A program made the translations under genes and the position numbers. Below the pieces are notes generated by a model. It saw only the letters and a list, made by a program, of their open reading frames with translations. It made no database searches and was not told the origin of the DNA. Below are positions 17,562-27,656 of a stretch of 64,000 nucleotides of DNA, one piece after another. The number at the start of each line of letters is the position of its first letter. Position 1 is the first letter of the stretch. Source of the stretch: Candidatus Kinetoplastibacterium crithidii (ex Angomonas deanei ATCC 30255) (GTDB taxonomy: Bacteria > Pseudomonadota > Gammaproteobacteria > Burkholderiales > Burkholderiaceae_B); assembly GCF_000319225.1 (NCBI RefSeq), contig NC_019815.1:558001-622000 (forward strand), read 5' to 3'.

Positions 17562-19346
17562 TTATTTATCACAATTAATACTAATATGCAATTCTTCTAG
17601 CTGCTTATCTTCTATTGATGAAGGAGCATGTGTTAGCAAACACTGGGCTCTTTGTGTCTTTGGAAAAGCAATAACATCCCTAATAGACTCTGAAGAAGTT
17701 AATATAGCAACTAATCGATCTAAACCAAATGCGATACCTCCATGAGGAGGAGCCCCATATTGCAAAGCATCTAATAAAAAACCAAATCTAGCTTTAGCTG
17801 TTTCTTCTGTAAAATTTAGCGCTTTAAATACTTTCTTTTGTATCTCCTCTTTGTGAATACGAATAGATCCACCTCCTATTTCCCATCCATTTAAGACCAT
17901 ATCATATGCTTTAGAAACTACTTTATTATAAGATCCTTCTTCTAGGAAAACATCATGACCATCTTTAGGACTTGTAAACGGATGATGTATAGCCACATAA
18001 CGTTTATCATGCTCATCATATTCAAACATAGGAAAGTCTACAACCCAAAGTGGTTTCCAGTCATTAACAAATAACCCATTATCCTTACCAAATTCGCTAT
18101 TTCCTATTTTTAATCGCAAAGCTCCGAGTGCATCATATACAATCTTGCTTTTATCAGCGCCAAAAAAGATAATATCACCATCTTTAGCTCCAATTCTTTC
18201 TATTAATAGATTAAGAGCACTATCAGAGATATTTTTTATGATAGGTGATTGCATACCATCACGTCCATCATCAAGATTGGTAATCTTGATATAAGCCAAC
18301 CCACGTGCTCCATATATAGCAACAAATTTAGTATAATTATCAATATCATTCCTAGAAATGGATGCACCACCAGGAACTCTTAGAGCAACAACTCTACCAT
18401 TAGGATCTGAAGCAACAGAAGAAAATATTTTAAAATCAACATTTTTAACAATATCGGTAATATTTGTTAACTTCAAATTAATACGAAGATCAGGCTTATC
18501 TGAACCATAAGAATTCAAAGCTTCTTCCCATGAAATCACTGGAAATGGATCAGGTAAATCAATGTTCTTTAAATATTTAAATACATCTCTGATCATTTTT
18601 TCAAAAAGAGAACGAATTTCTTCCTCATTTATAAATGATAACTCACAATCAATTTGGGTAAATTCAGGCTGACGATCAGATCGTAAATCTTCATCACGAA
18701 AACACCTAGTAATTTGATAATACCTATCAAATCCAGAAACCATCAACATTTGTTTAAATAATTGCGGTGATTGTGGTAATGCAAAAAAATGACCATCATG
18801 AACACGTGAAGGTACTAAGTAATCACGTGCTCCTTCTGGAGTACTCTTTGTTAAAATAGGAGTTTCAATCTCTATAAATCCAGAATCATCTAAGAATTTT
18901 CTGACTAACTTAGAAACATAATACCTAGTTCTTAGATTAGTTTGCATAACAGGTCTTCGCAAATCTAAAACTCTATTAGAAAGTCTTGTTGTTTCTGATA
19001 AGTTAGTATCATCTAAATTAAAAGGCAATGATTTCGCTTGGTTAAAAATTTCTAATTTACCACAAACAATTTCTATATCACCTGATAATAAATCTGTATT
19101 TTTTGTTCCATCAGGTCGAAATCGGACAACACCCTCTATACTAATACAATATTCGTTACGTAGTGTTTCTGCTAAAGAAAAACAATCATTCTTGGGATCA
19201 AAAACTATTTGCATTAATCCTGTATGATCTCGCAAATCTATAAAGATTACCCCTCCATGATCACGACGCCGATGAACCCAACCATATAACACAATATTCT
19301 GACCAAGAAACTTATTAGAAACCTGACCAACATAGCAGTTACGCAT
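17562..19346 (-). CDS. aspS: aspartyl-tRNA synthetase
   Basis: Class IIb synthetase, 594 residues. An N-terminal OB-fold anticodon domain ([19 protein letters not shown]) is followed by the catalytic core with motif 2 [18 protein letters not shown], the GAD insertion domain, and motif 3 [11 protein letters not shown]. Full length. 39 bp upstream of it is the DUF502 gene on the same strand, and fmdB before that: the fmdB-DUF502-aspS order known in betaproteobacteria. Confidence 0.97.
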   Translation of the reverse strand: MRNCYVGQVSNKFLGQNIVLYGWVHRRRDHGGVIFIDLRDHTGLMQIVFDPKNDCFSLAETLRNEYCISIEGVVRFRPDGTKNTDLLSGDIEIVCGKLEIFNQAKSLPFNLDDTNLSETTRLSNRVLDLRRPVMQTNLRTRYYVSKLVRKFLDDSGFIEIETPILTKSTPEGARDYLVPSRVHDGHFFALPQSPQLFKQMLMVSGFDRYYQITRCFRDEDLRSDRQPEFTQIDCELSFINEEEIRSLFEKMIRDVFKYLKNIDLPDPFPVISWEEALNSYGSDKPDLRINLKLTNITDIVKNVDFKIFSSVASDPNGRVVALRVPGGASISRNDIDNYTKFVAIYGARGLAYIKITNLDDGRDGMQSPIIKNISDSALNLLIERIGAKDGDIIFFGADKSKIVYDALGALRLKIGNSEFGKDNGLFVNDWKPLWVVDFPMFEYDEHDKRYVAIHHPFTSPKDGHDVFLEEGSYNKVVSKAYDMVLNGWEIGGGSIRIHKEEIQKKVFKALNFTEETAKARFGFLLDALQYGAPPHGGIAFGLDRLVAILTSSESIRDVIAFPKTQRAQCLLTHAPSSIEDKQLEELHISINCDK

Positions 19347-19385
19347 TACAAAAACTCCATTTTATATTTACATTGACTTAAATAA

Positions 19386-19979
19386 TTAATCTATAGGACT
19401 AACCACTCCCATAGATACAATATATTTCAAAGCATTATCAACAGTTATATTCAGAGGTATTATTTCCTTCTCATTAACAATCAAGAAATAACCTGATGTA
19501 GGATTCGGTGTTGTAGGTACATAAACACTGACATATTTACCAGGCAATCCAGATAACAACGAATCCTTAGGAACCCCAGTCAGAAAAGCTATCGTCCAAC
19601 AAGACTCTCTAGGATATTGGATCAAAACAGCCTTCCTAAATGACTGGCTTTCCGAAGACAAAATGGTGTCACTAGCTTGTTTCACTGAATTATATATAGA
19701 ACGCACCAACGGAATGCGTCCCAAGATTAACTCCCAGTACTTCAAGATAGTTCGTCCAATCAAATTAGCCGCCAATAAACCAGTAATCCAAATCACTAGA
19801 AACACTAATATCAATTGAAATCCTGGTATATTACACCCAAATAGTGATTGTGAAGATAAGAATTTAGGTACAAATGCCTCTAGAATACTAAACAATAAAT
19901 TTAGCACCCATAAAGTAATAACCAATGGTACCCAAATTAATAAACCCGTAATAAAATATTTTTTTAACATTAAAAACAT
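19386..19979 (-). CDS. DUF502 membrane protein
   Basis: 197-residue inner-membrane protein. A hydrophobic N-terminus gives two transmembrane helices (about 8-32 and 52-76), followed by the DUF502 signature RIPLVRSIYNSVKQ and a soluble domain with VYVPTTPNPTSGY. The function is not established. It lies between fmdB and aspS and is probably co-transcribed with them. Confidence 0.87.
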   Translation of the reverse strand: MFLMLKKYFITGLLIWVPLVITLWVLNLLFSILEAFVPKFLSSQSLFGCNIPGFQLILVFLVIWITGLLAANLIGRTILKYWELILGRIPLVRSIYNSVKQASDTILSSESQSFRKAVLIQYPRESCWTIAFLTGVPKDSLLSGLPGKYVSVYVPTTPNPTSGYFLIVNEKEIIPLNITVDNALKYIVSMGVVSPID

Positions 19980-19997
19980 CCATTTGCAAATAACCGA

Positions 19998-20267
19998 TTA
20001 ATTACTAGATGAGTCTGAAGTACTTTTATTATCATTTGCTTTTTCAGACTTTGTTACTTGCTTCTTTTCAGAATTGTTGTTTTTACTATCTCTAAAATCA
20101 GTAACATACCAACCACTTCCTTTTAACTGAAAACTAGAAGCTGTAACTTGCTTAAAATATGAACTGCTACTACAATCTGGGCACTTTTTAATAGGGTCAT
20201 CGTGCACTTTTTGCAAAACATCATTGACATAGCCACATGTCGTACATTTATAGGTGTAAATAGGCAT
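19998..20267 (-). CDS. FmdB-family zinc-ribbon protein
   Basis: 89-residue protein starting MPIYTYKC at 20267, preceded by GAGG; an in-frame codon 13 residues upstream lacks family similarity. A zinc ribbon (CTTCGY and CPDC, four cysteines) is followed by FQLKGSGWYVTDF and a charged Lys/Ser/Asn tail. FmdB-type putative regulatory protein; role unknown. First gene of the fmdB-DUF502-aspS run. Confidence 0.85.
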   Translation of the reverse strand: MPIYTYKCTTCGYVNDVLQKVHDDPIKKCPDCSSSSYFKQVTASSFQLKGSGWYVTDFRDSKNNNSEKKQVTKSEKANDNKSTSDSSSN

Positions 20268-20803
20268 AAAAACCTCATGATAAATAAAAAATAATTTGCA
20301 AAACACAGGTTTGATACAAAAATATGATCTATATAAATTTACAATAAAAAACCAAAAATATTATAAATATTGACAATATTTATAATATTTATCTTATGAC
20401 GATTGACATATGACAAGGAATGTTAAAAAATTAATCATAGTTACAAAATAGTTTTATATTAATATATCATCTTGAGGTTATTAATAACTCAAATCAGAAC
20501 AAATTAATATCAAATTGGCTTTTGCAAACCTGTTGTTTTGTACAATTAAAAACAATAGCTTGCTTTAAAAAGGTACTTACTATTGCCTTAAATATAATTT
20601 AGCAAAATAAAAAAATTTTGTAATTTATAAAAAATAACATCCATTTACCCAAAAATAATTGTTTTATTTTTACAAAAAAACAATAATAAATATATCTTAT
20701 ATTAATGATATTATCTTTATTAAAAGCAATAACTTTTAAACACCACTTCCAAGATATAATTTGTTAATAATAAAAAATTTTATAAATAAACAGGAGGATT
20801 TTT
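20268..20803. other. 536-bp AT-rich divergent intergenic region
   Basis: Separates fmdB (leftward) from the aminotransferase gene (rightward) and must hold both promoters. No supported ORF on either strand. It contains the 16-bp palindrome described separately. A TATAAT (20755-20760) lies 44 bp before the aminotransferase start but has no good -35 at standard spacing. This is the longest non-coding stretch in the window, so it may be the site of a lost gene. Confidence 0.5.
20356..20390. repeat. perfect 16-bp AT-only palindrome with GAC loop
   Basis: The arm at 20356-20371 is the exact reverse complement of 20375-20390, with loop GAC (20372-20374). All 32 arm bases are A or T. No T-run follows. 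It could be an operator or a cruciform-forming site; no protein is implicated by the sequence. Confidence 0.6.
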
Positions 20804-22009
20804 GTGGCAAATATAATGAAACCTGAATTTCACTTTGCTGATAGAGCTATTAAATTAACCAGCTCTGCAATAAGAGAAATTTTGAAAGTAACAGAAAAAA
20901 AAGAAATAATCTCTTTTGCTGGAGGACTACCATCTCCTGAAGGATTCCCAATAGAAATAGTTAAGGATGCATTTAACAAAGTTTTAACAGAAAATGGTAA
21001 GGTTGCCTTACAATATGGCACTACTGAAGGATATACCCCTTTAAGACAATGGATAGCAGATGAAATGAATGCATCTGGCTCTGAAATTAATATTGATCAA
21101 ATACTTATAGTATCTGGATCTCAACAAGCTCTTGATTTATTAGGAAAAATCCTCATAAACGAAGGTGACAAAATATTAGTTGAAAACCCAAGTTATTTAG
21201 GAGCACTGCAGTCTTTTGGTCTATACCAACCTAAATACATACCTGTTCCAACAGATGATGGTGGATTAATCCCAGAACATATAGATAAAGAGACAGCTTC
21301 AAATGCACGTTTTTTATACGCCCTACCAAATTTTCAAAACCCAACAGGACGTACATTAAGTCTTGAAAGACGGAAAGAATTAGTTAAATTAATGGCCAAT
21401 TTAAATATTCCGATAATCGAAGATGATCCTTACGGTGAACTAAGATATAAAGGCACACCACAACCAAGCCTACTATCTTTATCAAAGGAAACAGGAGGAA
21501 CAGTAATTAGACTTGGTACTTTTTCTAAAGTTTTAGCACCAGGCTTAAGATTAGGCTATGTAATAGCTCCTGTTCCAATAATTAGAAAACTTGTACAAGC
21601 AAAACAAGCTTCAGACTTACATACTCCAACACTCACACAAATGGCTGTTTATGAAGTAATTAAAGATGGTTTTTTACAAAAACATCTGCCTAATGTAAGG
21701 GATATATATCGTACTCAAGTACAATGCATGCTAAAAGCACTAGAAAAAGAATTCCCAGCAGGAATACAATGGACTAAGCCAGAAGGTGGTATGTTCCTGT
21801 GGATCACTTTACCAAAACATATAGATAGTACTAAATTACTAGAAAAAGCAATTGTCAGAAATATAGCTTTCGTCACAGGAAAACCATTCTTCATTGCCCC
21901 TTCTCCAGAAGAAAATTGCACCATGAGATTAAGTTTCGCAACAGTTCCAGAAGAAAAAATAGTGCAAGGAATCTCATTACTAGGACAGTTAATCAAAGAG
22001 AATTTATAA
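20804..22009 (+). CDS. PLP-dependent aminotransferase, class I/II fold (LysN/KAT-like)
   Basis: Fold-type I transaminase of 401 residues. SFAGGLPSPEGFP near the N-terminus, the substrate loop LQYGTTEGYTPLR, SGSQQALDL, NFQNPTGRT, EDDPYGELRY and the PLP lysine in GTFSKVLAPGLRLGY (K242) are all visible. This subgroup includes 2-aminoadipate, aromatic and branched-chain transaminases; the substrate cannot be fixed from sequence alone. The start is GTG 20804, chosen for the strong AGGAGG at 20792-20797 (six-base spacing); ATG 20816 is possible. Confidence 0.88.
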   Translation: MANIMKPEFHFADRAIKLTSSAIREILKVTEKKEIISFAGGLPSPEGFPIEIVKDAFNKVLTENGKVALQYGTTEGYTPLRQWIADEMNASGSEINIDQILIVSGSQQALDLLGKILINEGDKILVENPSYLGALQSFGLYQPKYIPVPTDDGGLIPEHIDKETASNARFLYALPNFQNPTGRTLSLERRKELVKLMANLNIPIIEDDPYGELRYKGTPQPSLLSLSKETGGTVIRLGTFSKVLAPGLRLGYVIAPVPIIRKLVQAKQASDLHTPTLTQMAVYEVIKDGFLQKHLPNVRDIYRTQVQCMLKALEKEFPAGIQWTKPEGGMFLWITLPKHIDSTKLLEKAIVRNIAFVTGKPFFIAPSPEENCTMRLSFATVPEEKIVQGISLLGQLIKENL

Positions 22010-22020
22010 TTCCATAATAT

Positions 22021-22074
22021 ATGATGCCGACCACAATCGTTTTTAATAATTGAAATGATTGTGATTGACATCAT
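22021..22074. terminator. imperfect hairpin after the aminotransferase gene
   Basis: ATGATG 22021-22026 with CATCAT 22069-22074, and CACAATC 22032-22038 with GATTGTG 22057-22063, separated by small internal loops. It lies 12 bp after the aminotransferase stop, in the 231-bp convergent gap before panB. No T-run, so termination is uncertain. I see nothing else in 22075-22240. Confidence 0.4.
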
Positions 22075-22240
22075 TCCCTCTTAACACATTACTACTTAAT
22101 ACAAAAATATGGCTATGTATTTATAAAATATCTTTATATAAGTTGTCTACACTAATTCTAAAATATATATGTCTTCTAATAAAAATATACTATATTCATA
22201 AATTTATTCAAACAATAATCTATAAGATAATTACTTAACC

Positions 22241-23047
22241 CTAAGAAAAGCAATACTCTTTTGCAGGGAATATACCTTCCTTAACTTCTAGTGAATATTT
22301 TTCAACTGCTTGTGAAATTTGCTCTTCCATATTAGCGTATTTTTTAACGAATTTTGGAGAAAAATTTTTCTGCATTCCAAGAATATCATCTACTACTAGT
22401 ATTTGCCCATCACAAGAAGGTGAGGCACCTATTCCTACTATAGGTATATCTAATTTATTTGATATGCTTTCCCCAATTACTTCTGATACACATTCTAAAA
22501 CTATGGCAAATGCTCCAGCTGACTCTAACAAAGTAGCATCTTCAAGAATCTTTTTAAACACATGATCCTCTGATTTTAATGCTTTAAAACCACCTACAGT
22601 ATTAAATTGCTGTGGCATTAAGCCAATATGGCCCATAACAGGAATACCTCTATTAGTTAGAAAACTAACTGTTTCAGCCATTTCAGAACCACCCTCTATT
22701 TTTACTGCTTGAGCACCTGTTTCTGACAAAATTTTAGATGCATTTTTAAATGCTTGCGATTTAGATGCCTGATAACTACCAAATGGCATGTCTACTACTG
22801 TACAAGCAAGTTTTGTAGACCTTACTACAGCTGAACCATGAGCTATCATCATATCCAATGTAACAGATAAAGTATTAGGGAATCCGTATATAACCATACC
22901 TAAAGAATCTCCAACTAATATTAAATCAACATGTTTATCAATAATACTAGCTATCGATGAAGTATAAGCAGATAACGCTACAATCTTTTGTTTTCTTTTA
23001 CAATTTTTGATAAAAATAATATTTTTTCTTAAAATTTGTGCAGACAT
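22241..23047 (-). CDS. panB: 3-methyl-2-oxobutanoate hydroxymethyltransferase
   Basis: Makes ketopantoate from ketoisovalerate and methylene-THF, the committed step to pantothenate. 268 residues of the TIM-barrel family: DLILVGDSLGMV, MPFGSYQ, VKIEGG, GIPVMGHIGLMPQ, PIVGIGASPSCDGQILV. In symbiont-bearing trypanosomatids pantothenate synthesis is thought to be shared between partners, which may explain why it is kept. 44 bp downstream of ssb on the same strand. Confidence 0.96.
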   Translation of the reverse strand: MSAQILRKNIIFIKNCKRKQKIVALSAYTSSIASIIDKHVDLILVGDSLGMVIYGFPNTLSVTLDMMIAHGSAVVRSTKLACTVVDMPFGSYQASKSQAFKNASKILSETGAQAVKIEGGSEMAETVSFLTNRGIPVMGHIGLMPQQFNTVGGFKALKSEDHVFKKILEDATLLESAGAFAIVLECVSEVIGESISNKLDIPIVGIGASPSCDGQILVVDDILGMQKNFSPKFVKKYANMEEQISQAVEKYSLEVKEGIFPAKEYCFS

Positions 23048-23091
23048 TTCTATAAAAACTCCGAAAAATAAATATAAACTTTTCCAAAAAT

Positions 23092-23559
23092 CTAGAATGG
23101 AATATCATCGTCCATATCTGATAAGTCATTGAATTCTTTACTTGCAATTGAAGTATTTTGTTGTGATTTTCCTTTATATGCATTATTTGCCTCTATAGTT
23201 CCGTGAGAATCATTGACAGAATCTTTAGAACCTAACATTTGCATTTGATCAACAATAATTTCAGTGCTATACCTATCAGAACCAGTATCTTTATCTTGCC
23301 ATTTCCTTGTTTTTAATCGCCCTTCTAGATAAACTGGTCTGCCTTTTTTTAAAAATTCACCAGCAATTTCCGCTAAACGATTATATAAAACCACACGATG
23401 CCACTCTGTTTCTTCACGACGTTCTCCACTATTCCTATCCTTCCATTGTGAAGTGGTTGCAACAGACATATTACAAATAGCAGATCCCTCTGGCGTATAA
23501 CGAACTTCTGGATCTCTTCCTAAATTTCCAACTATTATTACTTTATTAACTGAAGCCAT
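23092..23559 (-). CDS. ssb: single-stranded DNA-binding protein
   Basis: 155 residues: N-terminal OB fold ([22 protein letters not shown], then [14 protein letters not shown] and [18 protein letters not shown]), a short polar linker, and the acidic tail [11 protein letters not shown] that recruits partner proteins. It is divergent from uvrA across 151 bp, the common proteobacterial arrangement. Confidence 0.97.
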   Translation of the reverse strand: MASVNKVIIVGNLGRDPEVRYTPEGSAICNMSVATTSQWKDRNSGERREETEWHRVVLYNRLAEIAGEFLKKGRPVYLEGRLKTRKWQDKDTGSDRYSTEIIVDQMQMLGSKDSVNDSHGTIEANNAYKGKSQQNTSIASKEFNDLSDMDDDIPF

Positions 23560-23710
23560 ACAATACCTATCAAATATTATTAATCATAAAAATAGATTGT
23601 ATATCAGTAAACAAATACTTTAAACTCATTATTCACCAAGAATTAAATTAAAAAATAATTAACTAAAATACTTCTGATATAACTACATTGATTATAAAAA
23701 TTTTTATTAC

Positions 23711-26488
23711 ATGAATAAAATCATAATAAAAGGAGCTAGAGCTCACAATTTAAAAAATATATCTTTGAATATACCACGTAATAAAATTGTAGTTATTACA
23801 GGTGTGTCAGGATCAGGTAAATCTTCGTTAGTTTTCGATACAATATATGCAGAAAGCCAGAAAAAATATTTAGAATGTCTTTCTTCATATACAAGACAAC
23901 TCAATAATTCACTACCAAATCCTGATATAGATGAGATAGAAGGGCTATCTCCTTCTATCTCATTAAAACAAAAGTTATCTTTACAAAGTTCAAGATCAAC
24001 TATAGGAACCATATCTGAAATAAGTAATCATTTAAGATTATTATTCGCAAAAATTGGATTTGCAATATGTCCTCAACATAAGACAATCCTTCGGTCTTAT
24101 AATGCCAAAGAAATTACAGAATGGGCATTTTCGTTAAACATAGGGACTAAAATCATAATTCTGGCCCCACTAAATATTAATAATGTAGAATCAGCAATTA
24201 CAACGTTACAAAAACAAGGTTATTTACGACTAAGAATTAATAAGCAAATCACAGAAATAGAAAAAATTCAAAATATAGGAAAAGAACTTCTTTCTAATAC
24301 AATAGAGTTAGTTGTAGATCGATTAACAATCAAAGATGAAAATAAAAATCGTTTAATTTCAAGTATTGAAACAGCTTTAAAAATAGGAAGTGGTCATATA
24401 ATTCTAGAAACAATTCATGATAATAAAGAATTCTTTTTTTCCAATATCATAGAATGTCAAATATGCAAATACCAAATAAAAACAATAGAACCTAGCTTAT
24501 TCAGCCACAATAGTAATATTGGTGCATGCAAAACTTGCAAAGGCACTGGCAATATTAAATATATAGATCCTACATTATTGATTAATCCAGAATTAAGCCT
24601 AATAAATGGAGCAATTAATATTTTTGACAAAGGTTTGATAACAGAACTAGAAAATTTAGCACATAAATATAATTTTGATTCAAAATCCATCTTCAAAGAA
24701 TTACCAAAGAAAATACAATCCATAATTATATGGGGAGAAAATATTTATAATAATCATTGTGAAGAAAATATATTTTCTGGTGTTATTAATTGTCTAGAAA
24801 AATTCATAGAAAAAAATAACATATGCTCAACAAAACTTAAAGATTATTGCAATATAAAAGAATGTCCTGAATGCAAAGGATCAAAAATTTGTATAGAGGC
24901 ACGGAATATAAAAATAAAATCATGTGTTAGCAAAGAATCAGAGACTATTTTATCAATAGATGAGGTCGAATCATTAAAAATATCAGAATGCATTAAATGG
25001 GTCAAAACAATAAAATACAATAATTCAGATAAAAAGATAGTCAAACAAATTATACCCTCAATAATAAATAAGTTATCGTTTTTAGAAGGATCTGGACTAG
25101 GTTACCTATCGCTAAACAGAAACATAAATAAAACCTCTAGAGGTGAAGCTCAACGCATAATGTTATCAGGTTTAATTTGCTCTAATCTTACTGGTATTAC
25201 ATATGTACTAGATGAACCATCTGCTGGTTTACATAAAAAAGATATGGTATACATCATAAAAATTTTAGAAAAACTAAGAGAACTAGGTAATAGCATAATA
25301 ATAGTAGAACATGATGAGACTATAATCAAAAAAGCTGATTGGATAATAGAAATAGGACCAGGAGCTGGCATTGATGGGGGTGAAATTATAGCAGAAGGAA
25401 AGCTAGAGGATATCATAAATAACCAGAAATCAATTACCGGTTATTTTTTAAAGGAAAATAGATTTGCTAAATATGAAATAAACAATAATATCAATAAATT
25501 TACATCTTGGATTCAAATAGAAACTATAAACAATTCCAAGAAAGCAATGGAAATAAAGATACCTCATGGCTACATAACTTGCATAACAGGAATTTCTGGC
25601 TCAGGCAAATCAAACCTAGTAAATAATATACTACTTCCTGCTTTTCTAAAAAACACTAATAACAGAAATGATATTTTCTATTATAAAAACTTCAAATTCA
25701 GCGGCATAAATAATTTTAACAGAATAATATACGTAGACCAAAATAATATTGGAACGATCTCTAATAGTAATATAGCTACTTATTGTGATTTTCTAACAAA
25801 CATTAGGGAATTATTTGCACAAACAACTGAAGCCAGAGTGAGGGGATATAAACCTAGCAGATTTAGTTTTAACATTAAAGGCGGCAGATGTGAAGAATGT
25901 AATGGTAATGGCATAAAAAAAATAGATATGTACTTTTTGCCTAACATGCAATTAAAATGCAACGATTGTAATGGGACACGTTACAATCATGAAACACTAG
26001 ATATAACCTATAAAAACTTAAATATTGCTGAAATTCTAGAACTTACAGTAGAGAAAGCCATGGATATTTTTAAGGCTTTACCTAATATAGCAAAAAAATT
26101 ACAATCTATAATAGAAGTTGGCCTATCATATATATGCATTGGACAAAGCCTTGCTACATTATCCGGAGGAGAATTACAAAGACTCAAGATAGCTACAGAA
26201 TTAGCTAAGAAAAGCAACGATCCTACTTTATATGTTCTAGATGAACCAACACTAGGTTTACATTTCAAAGATATCGATATATTACTGAATATCCTGTACA
26301 AGTTACTTGATAAAGGAGATACCATTCTTATTGTTGAACACAATTTAGATATTATAAAAAATTCACACTGGATAATAGACTTAGAGTCTGATCATGATAG
26401 TGATACTGGAACTAAGATAATAAATCAAGGAACACCAAAAAAAATATCTCTATCAAAAAAAGGATATACTGCCGAATACCTATTATGA
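23711..26488 (+). CDS. uvrA: excinuclease ABC subunit A, divergent
   Basis: Damage-recognition ATPase of nucleotide excision repair, 925 residues (E. coli 940). First Walker A GVSGSGKS is at 31-38; EGLSPSISL and RSTIGTISEI follow; two zinc modules are present (CQICKYQ...CKTCKGTG and CEECNGNG...CNDCNGTR); the second Walker A is GISGSGKSN. The second signature LSGGELQR is normal, but the first reads TSRGEAQR (SRGE at 476-479) where the family has LSGGEAQR. The rest of the domain is retained but many usually invariant positions differ, suggesting relaxed constraint. Reading frame intact. Confidence 0.93.
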   Translation: MNKIIIKGARAHNLKNISLNIPRNKIVVITGVSGSGKSSLVFDTIYAESQKKYLECLSSYTRQLNNSLPNPDIDEIEGLSPSISLKQKLSLQSSRSTIGTISEISNHLRLLFAKIGFAICPQHKTILRSYNAKEITEWAFSLNIGTKIIILAPLNINNVESAITTLQKQGYLRLRINKQITEIEKIQNIGKELLSNTIELVVDRLTIKDENKNRLISSIETALKIGSGHIILETIHDNKEFFFSNIIECQICKYQIKTIEPSLFSHNSNIGACKTCKGTGNIKYIDPTLLINPELSLINGAINIFDKGLITELENLAHKYNFDSKSIFKELPKKIQSIIIWGENIYNNHCEENIFSGVINCLEKFIEKNNICSTKLKDYCNIKECPECKGSKICIEARNIKIKSCVSKESETILSIDEVESLKISECIKWVKTIKYNNSDKKIVKQIIPSIINKLSFLEGSGLGYLSLNRNINKTSRGEAQRIMLSGLICSNLTGITYVLDEPSAGLHKKDMVYIIKILEKLRELGNSIIIVEHDETIIKKADWIIEIGPGAGIDGGEIIAEGKLEDIINNQKSITGYFLKENRFAKYEINNNINKFTSWIQIETINNSKKAMEIKIPHGYITCITGISGSGKSNLVNNILLPAFLKNTNNRNDIFYYKNFKFSGINNFNRIIYVDQNNIGTISNSNIATYCDFLTNIRELFAQTTEARVRGYKPSRFSFNIKGGRCEECNGNGIKKIDMYFLPNMQLKCNDCNGTRYNHETLDITYKNLNIAEILELTVEKAMDIFKALPNIAKKLQSIIEVGLSYICIGQSLATLSGGELQRLKIATELAKKSNDPTLYVLDEPTLGLHFKDIDILLNILYKLLDKGDTILIVEHNLDIIKNSHWIIDLESDHDSDTGTKIINQGTPKKISLSKKGYTAEYLL

Positions 26489-26522
26489 TAAATTGTTAGT
26501 CATATTTAATGTTTAAGAAAGA

Positions 26523-27656
26523 TTATCTATTAAAAGATTTGAAACAAGATATTGCATCACGATCTGTCATACTAGAGATATAATCTACAATCTGTTGATG
26601 TATATGATCAGAATAACGGCATAAACTTTCTTTTGGCAATAATCTAGGATCATTCATATATATTTCAAACAATGTTTTAATTATATGCCTACCTCTTGCA
26701 GCAGCATCTAAAACCACATCATTTCTATATAATTTTAAGTATAAAAAACTCTTTATTTCATTCAAATAATTTTCTATTGGTTCAGAAAATCTTATCATAT
26801 TGCATTTAACTCTTACATCATAAACATTTTTTGGATTAATTTGTTTAATAATTTTAGTTGAATTACTAATAAGATCAGTCACTAAAACATTAATTAAACT
26901 TCTAATAGTTTCTAAAATTAAAATTTTTTCATCAAACTCGCAATGTAAGTGCTTGATATCATAAAAACATTTACCAAAAATGTATAGATCTTTCAGATCT
27001 TTTAACTCTATTAAACCATAATTCAAGCCATCATCGATATCATGTGTGTTATAAGCTATCTCATCAGCATAATCTACTAATTGTGCCTCTAAGGATGGAT
27101 TAGTACCATCAATAAATCTAGCTCCAATATCCCCTAATTTTTTAGCATCTTGTTTACTGCAATGTTTCAATATTCCTTCTCGAGTCTCAAAACATAGATT
27201 TAAGCCATTAAAATTAATATATCTATTTTCCAAAACATCAACTATTCTTAGCCCTTGTAAATTATGCTCAAACGCACCTATATTCATATTCAAGTTCTTG
27301 ATGGATAAATTTATTTCCTCTTGTCCAGCATGTCCAAAAGGAGCATGCCCTAGATCATGTGCTAAAGCTATAGCTTCTGATAAATCTTCCGAAAGTGACA
27401 TACTCCTAGCAATAGTCCTCGCAATTTGAGAAACCTCCAAACTATGTGTTAAACGTGTACGAAAACAACTGCTAGAATCAATATTAATAAAAACCTGAGT
27501 TTTAGAATCCAATTTCCTAAAAGCCTTCGAATGGATGATTCGATCTCGATCTCTTTGGAAATTGTTTCTATTTAAAGATCTTTGATTATTTTCAGGATAT
27601 AAACGACCTTTTGATTCTTCAGGTTTACATGCATAAGGCATTAGAATGCTTGTCAT
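26523..27656 (-). CDS. dgt: dGTP triphosphohydrolase-like protein (HD domain)
   Basis: HD-superfamily dNTPase that hydrolyses dGTP or other dNTPs to nucleoside and triphosphate. R-T-R-L-T-H-S-L-E-V (H71), HD at 100-101, and HAPFGH at 104-109 supply the metal and phosphate ligands. 377 residues, the length of the short dGTPase-like subgroup. Its ATG directly follows the aroB stop with no gap, so it is translated from the aroK-aroB-dgt operon, an arrangement conserved in betaproteobacteria. Confidence 0.93.
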   Translation of the reverse strand: MTSILMPYACKPEESKGRLYPENNQRSLNRNNFQRDRDRIIHSKAFRKLDSKTQVFINIDSSSCFRTRLTHSLEVSQIARTIARSMSLSEDLSEAIALAHDLGHAPFGHAGQEEINLSIKNLNMNIGAFEHNLQGLRIVDVLENRYINFNGLNLCFETREGILKHCSKQDAKKLGDIGARFIDGTNPSLEAQLVDYADEIAYNTHDIDDGLNYGLIELKDLKDLYIFGKCFYDIKHLHCEFDEKILILETIRSLINVLVTDLISNSTKIIKQINPKNVYDVRVKCNMIRFSEPIENYLNEIKSFLYLKLYRNDVVLDAAARGRHIIKTLFEIYMNDPRLLPKESLCRYSDHIHQQIVDYISSMTDRDAISCFKSFNR

